Shown piece after piece: positions 1 through 9,168 of a stretch of 64,000 nucleotides of DNA. The stretch covers positions 62,001-126,000 of the forward strand of contig NZ_SKCD01000007.1 of assembly GCF_006542765.1 (NCBI RefSeq). The letters run 5' to 3'. How positions within the stretch are numbered: the stretch's first letter is position 1; the number at the start of each line of letters is the position of its first letter. Below the pieces are notes generated by a model, which saw only the letters and a list, made by a program, of their open reading frames with translations, did no database searches and was not told the origin of the DNA. This DNA comes from Paenibacillus luteus. Its GTDB lineage: Bacteria; Bacillota; Bacilli; Paenibacillales; Paenibacillaceae. The position numbers and the translations under genes were made by a program.

Positions 1-197
1 GTGTGATGCCCATCTATCTCTAAATCACCTTTGCAATCCACATTTAGTTTTATTCCTGCCCTAAAAGCAAAAAGCATGAGCATATGGTTAAAGAATCCAA
101 TTCCCGTGTTGATGTTGCCTTCACTGTATTCATCGAGATTAAGATCCAGTTTAATTTCTGTTTCTTTTGTTTTTCTGTTAATTAATGCCTCTCGCAC
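1..197 (-). CDS. hisB: Imidazoleglycerol-phosphate dehydratase, N-terminal part (runs off window)
   Basis: Reading leftward from a GTG at 197, the first 65 residues match the HisB N-terminus: MREALINRKTKETEI, then the TGIGFFNHML segment and the metal-binding GDLEIDGHHT box cut by the window edge. The known reaction is dehydration of imidazoleglycerol phosphate to imidazoleacetol phosphate in histidine synthesis. The start is supported by AAGGGAG nine bases upstream. It seems to be the first gene of its transcript, because no gene lies within 350 bases upstream, whereas hisB normally sits inside a his operon after hisZ, hisG and hisD. Its base composition is more AT-rich than the neighbours. 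A HisB-like enzyme in another pathway cannot be excluded without the rest of the gene. Confidence 0.8.
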   Translation of the reverse strand, partial: MREALINRKTKETEIKLDLNLDEYSEGNINTGIGFFNHMLMLFAFRAGIKLNVDCKGDLEIDGHH

Positions 198-510
198 TAT
201 AACAAACTCCCTTCTTAACTGAGGTACTGCCTTTTGGTATTGCTAGCCAAATGAATTCGATTAAGACCGCATCCTTCATCACTTTACTACTATAATATAT
301 TAACGCAATAAAGTAATAATGTAAAGTTATGTAAGTCGGTCAGCCACGCTAAATTGCCCGTTAGCTTAATGAAGTATCGTCAGTCTAACATTTTATTTTC
401 TCAGTTTAGAACTTTATTTTCTTCTGACATCTAGAGCTAAATTTAACTGATCGCCGCGCGAGCATTTCAAACAATAGCAATAGAAGAATGTTATTCATGT
501 GATTCCATGC
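198..510. other. Gene-free AT-rich interval upstream of hisB
   Basis: No coding sequence is evident on either strand. On the minus strand an AT-rich stretch around 285-310 (TATATTATAGT) could hold the hisB promoter. The part near 480-495 shares the 14-mer AATAGAAGAATGTT with the repeat copy at 39.4 kb and may be a decayed relic of that family; this is weak. No T-box or other leader motif was found. Confidence 0.4.
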
Positions 511-536
511 AAAAAAAGGACGCCGAGGCGTCCCTT
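511..536 (-). terminator. Rho-independent terminator of the acidic orphan gene
   Basis: GGACGCC pairs with GGCGTCC and, read on the minus strand, is followed by a run of seven T. It lies 18 bases after the stop codon of the gene at 554-928. Confidence 0.85.
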
Positions 537-553
537 TACGTTTATTCAGTCAA

Positions 554-928
554 TTAAAGATCTTCCGTCTCTTCCTCGGGATGACGGCCGACTCCGTTTA
601 GCAAATCCGTGCCATGAAACTCCTCGCCCGGGGATGCAGGGTCAACGGGGCTGTCCTTCGCTATGAGATCCGCATCCGGAACGGCGGCCAGCTCCTCGGA
701 AATCTCTTCAGGAGTGTCCACTTCATTTCGAGCATCCAATGGATAAGGAACATGAGGCTCATGCACATGCTCATTTTCTTTCGGATATTGCTTCAGCAGA
801 AGCTCAGACGCCTCTGAAACGGCGCCCTCCGGCACATCCTCCGTAAATAAGCCAAACGCGGGATCAATATCCTTTTCGGTCGCCAAGCTATTTGATTTCC
901 GTTTATGTTGATCTTGCTCGTTTATCAT
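554..928 (-). CDS. Acidic hypothetical protein, 124 aa
   Basis: Unrecognised family. The protein is hydrophilic and strongly acidic, rich in Glu, Asp and Pro, without a signal peptide, membrane segment or cysteine, and is probably largely disordered. An AGGAGG-type site lies just upstream of the ATG and a clear terminator follows, so the gene is likely real and single. It follows the PP2C phosphatase gene on the same strand after about 100 bases, so co-transcription is possible but unproven. Nothing in the sequence gives a function. Confidence 0.7.
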   Translation of the reverse strand: MINEQDQHKRKSNSLATEKDIDPAFGLFTEDVPEGAVSEASELLLKQYPKENEHVHEPHVPYPLDARNEVDTPEEISEELAAVPDADLIAKDSPVDPASPGEEFHGTDLLNGVGRHPEEETEDL

Positions 929-1026
929 TTCGATTGCCTCCTCCGTTGTTCTACCCTATAATACCCACTTGGCCCATCATTCTAACCAATTATTATTAGA
1001 TTGCATAAATTCAACAAAGTCGCAGG

Positions 1027-1905
1027 CTATGCTTGGGTATAGGCCAAAATCAATAGCGTTGCATTATCCTGGTAAGGCCTCTGTTGTTCTAAAACATATT
1101 GAAGGATATAATCCGCTGCATCCTGCGGGGAGAGATTAGCCGCTTCCTCCAGCAGCTCTTCCGTTAAATCCTCGTAAAGGCCGTCGCTGCAGAGCAAAAC
1201 CCAATCGCCTTCCTGCAGCTTCAGCGGCTTTTGACTAGCATCTATTTCAGTCACGCTCGGGATACCCAAATAACTAGTTAGCAAGTACCGATCCGGATGC
1301 GACTCCGCCTCTTCCAGCGTAAGCTTTCCCGCCAGTACCCGCTCGTACAACCGATTGGCATAGATATGATCCCGCGTCAAAGGAACAAGCACACCGCTGC
1401 GATACAAATATATCCGGCTATCGCCTACTGATATCCAGTGCAGCTGCCCCTCACGAATTACAGTCGCCACAAGCGTCGTGCCCACATGCCACTCCAGCTT
1501 ATGTTCAAGCGCCAACTCATAAACCGCTTGGCCTGCAAAGTGCATGGACAGCTCCAGCGCCTCTGGCACACTGCTCCATTCCGCTTTATGAGCATAAACG
1601 CTCAGCATCGTCTCGACCGCAAGCTGCCCGGCTTCCTTGCCCATTTCATAACCGCCCATACCATCAGCAAGCACGGCGAGCAGACCATGCCCCTTGCTCA
1701 ATTTTTGATCCTCCAGAGAAGAGAAGCCATACGCATCCTGCTGCTCCTCCCGCTTTCCGATATGCTGAGCATAGCCCGTCACTATTTGATGCGTCGCCAT
1801 GTATCGATTCGATTTTATAAATAAACGATAAATGGCCTGCCAGCCTTGAAATAGCAGACGCCTCAGCTTTGCTGCGCTTTTGCTTAACCATCTCGTCATC
1901 ACCAT
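1027..1905 (-). CDS. PP2C-family serine/threonine phosphatase
   Basis: A metal-dependent protein phosphatase of 292 aa. Visible PP2C motifs in order are REEQQDAYG (about 52-60), the metal-binding ADGMGGYEMG (80-89), GDSRIYLYRSG (about 161-171), LCSDGLYEDL (about 238-247) and the C-terminal DNATLLIL. This order matches PrpC/Stp-type enzymes that reverse Ser/Thr kinase phosphorylation. The first 35 residues are a basic amphipathic extension ahead of the usual start of the fold; an internal ATG at residue 36 is an alternative start, but GGCGGGG precedes the first ATG. No Hanks-type kinase gene is adjacent, unlike the usual prpC-prkC pair, so its partner kinase must be elsewhere. Soluble and cytoplasmic. 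Confidence 0.88.
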   Translation of the reverse strand: MVMTRWLSKSAAKLRRLLFQGWQAIYRLFIKSNRYMATHQIVTGYAQHIGKREEQQDAYGFSSLEDQKLSKGHGLLAVLADGMGGYEMGKEAGQLAVETMLSVYAHKAEWSSVPEALELSMHFAGQAVYELALEHKLEWHVGTTLVATVIREGQLHWISVGDSRIYLYRSGVLVPLTRDHIYANRLYERVLAGKLTLEEAESHPDRYLLTSYLGIPSVTEIDASQKPLKLQEGDWVLLCSDGLYEDLTEELLEEAANLSPQDAADYILQYVLEQQRPYQDNATLLILAYTQA

Positions 1906-2054
1906 ACGATCCCCGCCTTATTTACGCTGCTGAGTTTCTGTCTCTCAACTGTATAGTTATGGCTGGGTTTCTTCAATTATACTTCAATAGCCAATTTGGC
2001 TTATGCGATCTGCCTATCCGCTCGAACCTTTATTATAAAGGTTTTAACCAAAGG

Positions 2055-2108
2055 AAAAGCGAGGCTGTCTCTCCGTAGTCAGCAACTACTTCGGGATAGC
2101 CTCGCTTC
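2055..2108 (-). terminator. Terminator of the sugar ABC operon
   Basis: AAGCGAGGCT (2057-2066) pairs with AGCCTCGCTT (2098-2107) around a 31-base loop region that itself contains a short GTAGT/ACTAC pairing. The minus-strand T-rich tail follows. It lies directly after the stop of the binding-protein gene. Confidence 0.75.
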
Positions 2109-2114
2109 GTCTTC

Positions 2115-3428
2115 TTATTTTTTCACGATATCCTGTACCGCTTTGTCAAATTTCTCAAGCAGCTGATCGCTGGTGATTTGTTTGCCTAGGTACTCCTGCA
2201 TAGCGGCTCCCCATTGCTGGGTGATGCCATCCGGGAAGCGATCCCAGTTCCAGCCCTTCACCTGAGCAGGGTTGGCATTCGCAAAGGTTGCGAAATCGCC
2301 GCCGATTTTGCCGACTGCCTCTGGGTTAGGCTCAATCGAAGACAGCGCCGGTACGAACTTAAAGTCGGTCGCAATGTATTTTTTACCTGTTTCCGAGGTA
2401 ACCATCCAGTTCAGGAATGCCTTCGCTTCTTCCACTTGATCGGATTTGCTGTTTACGATCCAGTTGTTCGGCACGCCAGTGAATACGTTCGGCTTGTCAA
2501 GAAGCGGCACAGCCATCATACCCAAATTGAGCGCCGGATTGATCTCATCGATCATGCCTTGAATCCAGTTGCCATGCTGAATCATCGCGTATTTGCCTGC
2601 TGCGAATTCAGCTACTTGCGTATTGTAATCCGTGGTCAGCGCATTGTCTTGCCCATTGGCGAACATAATGTCCACCAGATGAATCCACTGCTTCATGATC
2701 GGATCATCCTTCAGCTTCACCGTACCTGCTTTCACATCCTCGATAAATGCTGCTGGGTCTGCTTGGTTCGCAAACGCGATATTAAGCGTATGGATCCCCA
2801 TCGACCACCATTCAGAAGTCAGCGCGAACGGTATAATGCCTGCGTCTTTCAGCTTTTTGGCCGCTGCCTCCAGCTCGTCTAGCGTTTGCGGAAGCTCTGT
2901 GATGCCCGCCTTAGCGAACAAATCCTTGTTGTATGTGAAGCCGTAAGCCTCAAGGTTCATCGGCATGCCGAGCAGCTTGCCGTCACGAGTAATTTGCGCC
3001 TTCGATGCTTCAACCAAATCCTTGGCCCATGCCTCACCTGTCAGATCAGCCGCACGGTCTACGTAAGGATCAAAGCCTGCCCAGCCGCTGGAGTTGAAAA
3101 TTTCCGGCTCTTCGCCCGCAGCCAGCTCCGCTTTCAGAAGTGCGCTGTAATCCTCGCCGCCGCCATGCGTCTCAATGTCTACCTTCACGCCTGTTTCTTT
3201 CTCGTACTCCGCAGCCATCTTGGTCAGCGCATCGGCAATCTCTACTTTAAACTGAAACACCTTGATCGTTACGTCCTTCTTCGGTGCTTCGGTAGCTTCC
3301 GTTTTACCCTTATCATTCGTATTCTTTGGTGCGTTGGTAGCCTTTCCACCGTTATTGTTGCTTCCGCAACCGCTTGCCAGAACGATGAGCATAATAGCAG
3401 CCAGCATCAGTAAGGAAATTTTTTTCAT
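2115..3428 (-). CDS. Sugar ABC transporter substrate-binding lipoprotein (family 1)
   Basis: A 437-aa secreted lipoprotein. A lipoprotein signal peptide ends in the lipobox LASGC (Cys21), followed by a Gly/Asn/Lys-rich linker to about residue 50 and a family 1 (MalE/UgpB-like) solute-binding fold. Segments such as AAGKYAMIQHGNW and FLNWMVTSETGKKYIA are typical of this family. It would capture an oligosaccharide or sugar outside the membrane and deliver it to the two permeases encoded just upstream (3577-5297). No ATPase gene is present; these importers commonly share the MsmX-type ATPase. The divergent YesM/YesN pair at 5481-8959 is the likely regulator. The substrate cannot be told from sequence. 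Confidence 0.9.
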   Translation of the reverse strand: MKKISLLMLAAIMLIVLASGCGSNNNGGKATNAPKNTNDKGKTEATEAPKKDVTIKVFQFKVEIADALTKMAAEYEKETGVKVDIETHGGGEDYSALLKAELAAGEEPEIFNSSGWAGFDPYVDRAADLTGEAWAKDLVEASKAQITRDGKLLGMPMNLEAYGFTYNKDLFAKAGITELPQTLDELEAAAKKLKDAGIIPFALTSEWWSMGIHTLNIAFANQADPAAFIEDVKAGTVKLKDDPIMKQWIHLVDIMFANGQDNALTTDYNTQVAEFAAGKYAMIQHGNWIQGMIDEINPALNLGMMAVPLLDKPNVFTGVPNNWIVNSKSDQVEEAKAFLNWMVTSETGKKYIATDFKFVPALSSIEPNPEAVGKIGGDFATFANANPAQVKGWNWDRFPDGITQQWGAAMQEYLGKQITSDQLLEKFDKAVQDIVKK

Positions 3429-3465
3429 CTTATGACCTCCCGCAAATTTTATCTATCCTTATGTT

Positions 3466-3480
3466 TTGTAGCGCTTACAA
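3466..3480. promoter_or_regulatory. cre-like palindrome upstream of the binding-protein gene
   Basis: TTGTAGCGCTTACAA lies about 40 bases upstream of the lipoprotein start. It resembles a CcpA catabolite-repression site (TGWAARCGYTWNCA) but its core is one base short, so the match is imperfect. A position between permease and binding-protein genes would fit separate catabolite control of the abundant binding protein. Low confidence. Confidence 0.3.
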
Positions 3481-3576
3481 CGTCATTATAATTGTGCAAC
3501 CTCGTGGCACAACACCGAATATATTGTACTTCTAGGTGTAAAATGTTGATAACTTCCATTTATTCAAGCTTTACGC

Positions 3577-4410
3577 CTATCCTTTTACGGAACCGGCCGT
3601 AATGCCTTCGATAATATGCTTTTGCAAAAACAGGAAAAACAATATGATCGGAATCGTGCTTAAGGTGAGCGCTGCCATGGCTAGATCCCATTTGCGCAAA
3701 TACTGGCCGAAAAATTTCTGGACCGCCAGCGGAATAGTCGTTAGCTTATCATTCACCACCAGCACCGGCAGCAAATAATCGTTCCAGATCCACAGCACGT
3801 TCAAAATAATAACCGTTACCGTAATCGGCTTCAAGAGCGGAAATACGATGCGCCAGAATACTCCGTAAGGCGAGCAGCCGTCCACCACCGCAGCCTCCTC
3901 TACTTCCAGAGGCACCGATTTAATAAAGCCATGGTACAGAAACATCGATAACGAAATGCCAAACCCCATATAACATATGACAATGCCATACAGATGCCCA
4001 CGCAGTTCAAACAGGGACGTAATGCGCATCAGCGGCAGCATAACCGATTGGAACGGAATAATCATAGCAGCAATAAGCACCGTAAGCAGCAAATTGTTAA
4101 AGACGGTCGGGCGACGAACCAGCCGGTAAGCCATCATGGAGCTGACCACAACAAGCATCAGTACGCTGATGGAGGTGATCATGAACGAGTTGAGAAACAC
4201 GGTTGGAAAATCAATCGCCACCCATGCACGCTTAAAATTATCGAAGCCCAGCTTCTCCGGCAGCGAAGCCGCATTGAGCAAAATATATTTGAGCTCCTTG
4301 AACGAGTTGACAATCAAGAAGTAAAAAGGAGCCAGAAATACGAGCGCGACTGCAATTCCGACGATCTCCAGCAGCAGGACAAGCGGCGTGTAACGCTGTT
4401 TATTATCCAT
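3577..4410 (-). CDS. Sugar ABC transporter permease, MalG type
   Basis: An inner-membrane permease of 277 aa with about six hydrophobic segments. The cytoplasmic EAA loop is visible as EEAAVVDGCSPYGVFWRIV, where the shared ATPase docks. The start is the ATG in TAATG that overlaps the stop of the upstream permease gene by one base, preceded by GGAGG; a longer frame starting 11 codons earlier is unlikely because it would sit inside that gene. It pairs with the MalF-type permease (4410-5297) and the lipoprotein at 2115-3428. The 148-base gap to the lipoprotein gene holds a cre-like site. Confidence 0.9.
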   Translation of the reverse strand: MDNKQRYTPLVLLLEIVGIAVALVFLAPFYFLIVNSFKELKYILLNAASLPEKLGFDNFKRAWVAIDFPTVFLNSFMITSISVLMLVVVSSMMAYRLVRRPTVFNNLLLTVLIAAMIIPFQSVMLPLMRITSLFELRGHLYGIVICYMGFGISLSMFLYHGFIKSVPLEVEEAAVVDGCSPYGVFWRIVFPLLKPITVTVIILNVLWIWNDYLLPVLVVNDKLTTIPLAVQKFFGQYLRKWDLAMAALTLSTIPIILFFLFLQKHIIEGITAGSVKG

Positions 4411-5297
4411 TACGCCTCCACCTCCTTCTTCTTGGTGATCCATACCTGCGTCACCGTAATGAGGGCAACGCCGATAAAGAAGATCATCGCTTTCGCCGTG
4501 CCAAGGCCGTATCGGTTGTTGACCAGCCCTTCGCGGTACACGTTCAGCGCAATCGATTCAGTCGCATTGCCCGGCCCACCAGCCGTCAAGGACAGGTTCA
4601 AGTCGAACATGCGGAATGAGTTGGACGTGGTGAGGAACAAACAAATCGTAATCGCTGGCATGATCAGCGGTACGGTAACGGAACGCAGCATTTGCCAGGA
4701 CCCCGCCCCGTCGATTTTGGCAGCCTCGATCAAATCCTTGGGTACGCTGATCATCGCGGCTATGTAAATAATCATCATATAACCGGCCGTCTGCCAGACG
4801 AACACGATCACAATACCCCAAAATGCTGTATCCGGCGTACCCAGCCACTGCAGATTAAAAAATCCGATTCCCGTCGCCTCTCCAATCGCCCGGAAACCTC
4901 TCACAAAAATAAAATACCAGATATAGCCGAGCAACAAGCCGCCGATCACGTTAGGCAGGAAAAATACCGTCCGTAAAATATTGCGGCTCTTCAAGTTGCG
5001 CGTCAGCAGCAGCGATAGCAGAAACGCCGTTACGTTCGTTACGATGACAGCAGCAGCCGTAAACTTTGTCGTAAACCAAAAGGCTTTCCAAAACCGCTCG
5101 TCGTCCGTAAATATTTTTATAATATTTTTCATTCCTACCCATTTGGCATTGCCCAAATCAAGCCCATTCCACTCCGTAAACGTGTAATAAAAGCCCATCA
5201 CGAACGGCGTTAACACGATCAGTATAAAGGCAATAAGACCCGGGCCGACAAATACCGTTTGCTGCATCCACTCGGACCATTTCATTTTTTTGGACAT
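4410..5297 (-). CDS. Sugar ABC transporter permease, MalF type
   Basis: A 295-aa membrane protein with an N-terminal hydrophobic segment (about 13-35) and five further segments. The EAA loop reads IEAAKIDGAGSWQMLRSV. It forms the heterodimeric pore with the MalG-type partner encoded immediately downstream. This is the first gene of the operon; the 183-base gap to the divergent sensor kinase gene (5481) should contain both promoters. No ATP-binding subunit is encoded nearby. Confidence 0.9.
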   Translation of the reverse strand: MSKKMKWSEWMQQTVFVGPGLIAFILIVLTPFVMGFYYTFTEWNGLDLGNAKWVGMKNIIKIFTDDERFWKAFWFTTKFTAAAVIVTNVTAFLLSLLLTRNLKSRNILRTVFFLPNVIGGLLLGYIWYFIFVRGFRAIGEATGIGFFNLQWLGTPDTAFWGIVIVFVWQTAGYMMIIYIAAMISVPKDLIEAAKIDGAGSWQMLRSVTVPLIMPAITICLFLTTSNSFRMFDLNLSLTAGGPGNATESIALNVYREGLVNNRYGLGTAKAMIFFIGVALITVTQVWITKKKEVEA

Positions 5298-5480
5298 CGT
5301 TACGTCCCCCTTCTCTTTCCCTCTGCCGTAATAGATCTGTTGCTAATCACAGTATAAAACCGGTCCAGCCGATGGAACACAGAGGATGATGATAACGTAG
5401 GTGGACTATATTGACCATCCGAGGCATGATCGGTTACTGTGTAGGCAAGAGCGAGATGAACGAGAAGGCGGGCGAATGCC

Positions 5481-7340
5481 ATGATGAACACCGTGAAGCC
5501 ATTTAATACGATTCGAAAAAAGCTTATGCTGCTGCTCCTCGCAGCCACGATTTTGCCAATTGCCACCTCCATGGTTATCTCTTATAATGCGACAACCAAG
5601 TCAATAACCGAAGAAGCGATTGCCAAGAACAACCGGCTGCTCTCGCTCGGCAAAACCAACATTATGAATTACATGAACAATATTAATCAGAAGTCGCTGG
5701 CCGTCTACAATGCCATGAACGTTCCGCGCTCTTTATATTATATTTTGGAGCACAGCATGGAAGATGAAGTGTTTCCGAACGATATTACCGACGTCATCCG
5801 CAATCGCAACTTGCTTAAGGATCACCTGTACAACATCTATCAAAGCGTGAGCGAGTTCCACAAAGTAAGGTTGTACGTCGTAAACCAGAACGCAACCTAT
5901 CTACTCTGGAATGACGACATCAAGGTCGGGCAAAATGTGAATGCGGTTCCAATGACCGCCAAGAAGGCGAATATCGAGCCTACGCATAAAAGCCACAATT
6001 ACGGTCTCGTCGATTTAAAATCGTCCGCGAGCGAGGAGATGGTATTTACCCTCCATCGACCGATTTTTCGTGCCCCCAGCGAGGAGCTTCTTGCCGAGCT
6101 TTCGATTGACGTTAAGCTGCAGGTGCTTGAGGATTTGAACCGACAGCTTTATGACAGCGGTCCGGAAAACTTCTATATCATGGATGCCGAAGGCCATATC
6201 GTTTTATCCTCAACTCCTGACGAGATCGGAACAGCCGTTCAGCCCAGCTGGCTTAGCATGGTTTTGGACTCTGGTTCAGATAACGGGCATTTCGATTGGG
6301 AGGCGGAAGCCTTCGACGGGATGATTTTTTACGACCGGATCAAAACGCCGTATATGGACTGGTATTTAGTCAAACAAACACCGTACAAGCATCTCTTTAG
6401 CGCTGCCGACCGGATCGCCCGTATCAATACGGCCGTTGGCGTTGCCTTCCTTGCTGTCGTGGTGCTTGCTACGCTATTCATCTCCATCAGGTTTACGAAG
6501 CCGCTGCTGCGGTTGATCGGATACGTGAATAAGATCGAAACCGGCAATTTAAACGTGTCGATCGATATTCACAGCAACGATGAAATCGGGCTGCTCGCCA
6601 GACGCTTCCGCTCCATGATGCAGACGATCAACAATTTAATTTTGACGGAATACCGACTTGAAATCGCGAACAAGACCAATGAGCTGAAGGCGCTGCAAGC
6701 GCAGGTCAATCCTCATTTTCTATATAATGCGCTGCAATCGATCGGAACCGTCTCGCTTCAGCATGGGGATACGAAAGCTTATTCGCTTATTACCTCACTC
6801 GGTAAAATGATGCGTTATCAAATGAATGCGATGGATGCAATGGTGGAGCTCAGCCGAGAGCTCGATTACGTGCAGGCTTACCTCGATCTTCAGAAGCAGC
6901 GCTTTGATACGGCGCTTCATGTCCAGCTTCGCATCGAGGAGCAGACCAGGCAAGTTCTCGTTCCCAAGATGATTTTGCAGCCGCTGCTCGAAAATTTCTT
7001 CAAGCACGGCTTCGCGCAATCTTCGAAGGAGCCCTCCGAGCTGATCATGATCAGCCGACTGGATGTCGCGAACCATCGTCTCACGATTACCGTTGAGGAC
7101 AATGGCAGCGGCGTATCGGAGGAGCGGCTGCAGGAGGTGCTGCTTCGGCTGGAGCGGCTGCCACAGCATGCGCCCGAGCAGCATAGCGATCAGGAAGAAA
7201 GCGGCATCGGCCTGCTTAATTTGCTTTCCCGGCTGCGCCTGCATGTTAACGAGAGCGCCGCTATGGAGCTGCGCCATGTGCAGCCGCACGGCTTTTCCGT
7301 TACGATCCATATTCCGCTGACAAAGGAGAATGAACGATGA
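5481..7340 (+). CDS. Sensor histidine kinase, YesM type
   Basis: A 619-aa membrane sensor: a TM segment at about 14-36, an extracellular Cache-like domain to about 280, a second TM at about 310-335, a HAMP linker ending with the EIGLLARRFRSMM region, and a His_kinase domain with QVNPHFLYNALQS around the phosphorylated His. ATPase motifs are LLENFFKHG, VEDNGSGVS and GIGLLNLLSRL. This matches the LytS/YesM subclass that pairs with AraC-type response regulators. Its stop overlaps the regulator start by four bases (ATGA), so the two are translationally coupled. The divergent position next to the sugar ABC operon suggests it senses the transported sugar or its binding protein; that is inference. 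Confidence 0.92.
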   Translation: MMNTVKPFNTIRKKLMLLLLAATILPIATSMVISYNATTKSITEEAIAKNNRLLSLGKTNIMNYMNNINQKSLAVYNAMNVPRSLYYILEHSMEDEVFPNDITDVIRNRNLLKDHLYNIYQSVSEFHKVRLYVVNQNATYLLWNDDIKVGQNVNAVPMTAKKANIEPTHKSHNYGLVDLKSSASEEMVFTLHRPIFRAPSEELLAELSIDVKLQVLEDLNRQLYDSGPENFYIMDAEGHIVLSSTPDEIGTAVQPSWLSMVLDSGSDNGHFDWEAEAFDGMIFYDRIKTPYMDWYLVKQTPYKHLFSAADRIARINTAVGVAFLAVVVLATLFISIRFTKPLLRLIGYVNKIETGNLNVSIDIHSNDEIGLLARRFRSMMQTINNLILTEYRLEIANKTNELKALQAQVNPHFLYNALQSIGTVSLQHGDTKAYSLITSLGKMMRYQMNAMDAMVELSRELDYVQAYLDLQKQRFDTALHVQLRIEEQTRQVLVPKMILQPLLENFFKHGFAQSSKEPSELIMISRLDVANHRLTITVEDNGSGVSEERLQEVLLRLERLPQHAPEQHSDQEESGIGLLNLLSRLRLHVNESAAMELRHVQPHGFSVTIHIPLTKENER

Positions 7341-8959
7341 AGGCATTAATCATTGACGACGAGAAGCATGTGAGGGAAGCGATTCGCCTGCTGGTGCCCT
7401 GGGATCAGTTCGGCATCGATTCATTGCTTGAAGCGCAAGACGGTATAGCCGCTACGGAATTAATCCGTACCGAGCGGCCGGAAATCATTTTTACCGATAT
7501 GATGATGCCGAATATGGACGGTACGGAGCTGCTGCAATGGGTCGCGGAGCATGCGCCAGCCAGCAAAATGATCGTCATCAGCGGACATGATGATTTTAGC
7601 TTCGTGCGGCATGCAGTAAAATACGGCGGCGTCGATTATATTCTGAAGCCGATCGATGCTGAGCAGCTTGTCAGCGCGCTCACCAAAGCGGTAGACTGCT
7701 GGTTAGCAGATGAACAGGAACGTACGCGCAAGCGCCGGATGAATATGGAGCTTAATCAACTGAAGCCGATGTATTTGGAACAATATCTCTCATCGCTGAT
7801 TCATAATCCCACTGCGCACGCAAGCTTTGCCGAGACACTGCGCCAGGAGCTGGGAATAACAAAACCGATTGTGCAGGCACGGATGGGCTTGGTCAGATTG
7901 GAGCTTACTTCTCCAGAAATTAGAGAGAAATTTGCATCGGGGCTTGATTTGCTCTTATTCTCGCTTACGAATATATGCAATGAGTTTCTTAAAGAAAAGG
8001 AGCTTGGCTTCGCGCTCCGCCACCGGGGGCAGGGGCATGAGCTGCTGCTGCTGTTCTGGGGAGATGGCGAGCTGGCCCCTTCGTTGATTGCCGAAATGAA
8101 CGATGCGCTTTTTTTGGCGTTGAAAACGAGGTTTCACTTTGGGCTTGGGCAAGCTTCGCCTTTTCCCGCTTCAGCAGCAAGCGCCTACCAACAGGCGAAG
8201 CTTGCGCTGCTGCGTAGAAACTTGCTCAAAAATGACTCTTACTGCCATTTGTTTGACGCGGCCGTCCCTACTCACAAAAACACGCCTCTTCTCTTCAGCG
8301 AGCACGAGGAACGAATTCGATTTGCCGTTCAAAGCGGCAATAAGGAACAGATTCGCCGCGCTTTGCTGCCTTGGTTCGATATTCTCGATCAAGACGGCTA
8401 TCTGTCGCTTGAGCAGCTAGTCATGTGGAGACAGCAATATGAGCTTGCCAAGTCCATTTGGGAGTTCAAACATGAGCGGAACCATACGGGTGACCAGCCC
8501 CGTTCGGCTAAGGAGCAGGCGCTTCTGCCTGTAACTAGCAATGGCTGTTTCGATTATGAGCAGTGGAAACGATCGGTATATGAAGAGGCATGCGAAATTT
8601 CTGTGCAGCTGTCAGGAAAAGAGAAGGAGCGCAGCGTAATCGAGGAAATTGCAAGCTATATCGAGCAGCATCCCCACGAGGAAATTACGCTGCAGGATAT
8701 ATCCGAGCGGTTCTATCTGAGCCGGGAATACATTTCGCGCAAATTCAAGCAGGAAACAAGCGGAAACCTGTCCGACTTTATCGCAGAGGTTAGAATCAAG
8801 CGGGCGAAGGAGCTGCTCGCGAACGGGCAGCTGAAAATTTCACAGGTAGCCGAGCTCGTCGGCTTTCAGGACGAGAAATATTTTAGCCGAGTATTCAAGA
8901 AACGTACGAATTGCTCGCCAAATGATTACCGCAAGCACCATTATGGCGGAGAAGAATAG
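7337..8959 (+). CDS. Response regulator, YesN/AraC type
   Basis: A 540-aa response regulator. The receiver domain (1-120) has the acidic pair IIDDE, the phospho-acceptor Asp54 in FTDMMMPNMDG, and the conserved Lys in YILKPID near 104. A long middle region (about 130-430) is followed by two helix-turn-helix motifs of the AraC/XylS type (about 435-535), including ISRKFKQETSG and KYFSRVFKKRTN. It should activate the divergent sugar transporter operon on phosphorylation by the kinase at 5481. A strong terminator follows. Confidence 0.92.
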   Translation: MKALIIDDEKHVREAIRLLVPWDQFGIDSLLEAQDGIAATELIRTERPEIIFTDMMMPNMDGTELLQWVAEHAPASKMIVISGHDDFSFVRHAVKYGGVDYILKPIDAEQLVSALTKAVDCWLADEQERTRKRRMNMELNQLKPMYLEQYLSSLIHNPTAHASFAETLRQELGITKPIVQARMGLVRLELTSPEIREKFASGLDLLLFSLTNICNEFLKEKELGFALRHRGQGHELLLLFWGDGELAPSLIAEMNDALFLALKTRFHFGLGQASPFPASAASAYQQAKLALLRRNLLKNDSYCHLFDAAVPTHKNTPLLFSEHEERIRFAVQSGNKEQIRRALLPWFDILDQDGYLSLEQLVMWRQQYELAKSIWEFKHERNHTGDQPRSAKEQALLPVTSNGCFDYEQWKRSVYEEACEISVQLSGKEKERSVIEEIASYIEQHPHEEITLQDISERFYLSREYISRKFKQETSGNLSDFIAEVRIKRAKELLANGQLKISQVAELVGFQDEKYFSRVFKKRTNCSPNDYRKHHYGGEE

Positions 8960-8996
8960 CATAGTCTATGCCATGCTGCGGGGCATCGCACAAGCA

Positions 8997-9036
8997 AAAG
9001 CGCCTACAGCGTCCTTTGGACGCTGTAGGCGCTTTG
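8997..9036 (+). terminator. Terminator after yesM/yesN pair
   Basis: A perfect 15-bp stem, GCGCCTACAGCGTCC (9000-9014) with GGACGCTGTAGGCGC (9018-9032), three-base loop, short T tail. It is also the GC-hairpin half of the dispersed element described next. Confidence 0.8.
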
Positions 9037-9090
9037 ACGGTGAAATATAAGCCCTTTATAAGCTAACAAACTTATAAATTCTTATATTTG
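8997..9090 (+). repeat. Dispersed bipartite hairpin repeat, copy 1
   Basis: A GC-rich hairpin (9000-9032) is followed by TTTGACGGTG and an AT-rich hairpin: AAATATAAG (9043-9051) and TTTATAAG (9055-9062) pair with CTTATAAA (9071-9078) and CTTATATTT (9081-9089). Copies of the same layout occur at 17900, 39440 and 55266, always in a 3-prime intergenic position and in the same + orientation. Confidence 0.7.
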
Positions 9091-9147
9091 AAAAAAACCC
9101 AGCATCTTGCGCGAACGGCGTGAACCGCTCGCGCAAGGCTGGGCTTT
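9091..9147. terminator. Bidirectional terminator between repeat and ydjO-like gene
   Basis: CCCAGC (9098-9103) and GCTGGG (9138-9143) close a long stem whose inner part pairs CTTGCGCGA with TCGCGCAAG. A-rich on the left and T-rich on the right, so it can serve the minus-strand gene at 9169-9399. Confidence 0.75.
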
Positions 9148-9168
9148 CTACTTTTGTTAAAGTGGCGA

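Noticed and set aside
3994-4767. Long plus-strand frame opposite the two sugar permeases
   Set aside because: Antisense shadow of two well-supported permease genes, with a His/Arg/Gln-rich composition and no family similarity.
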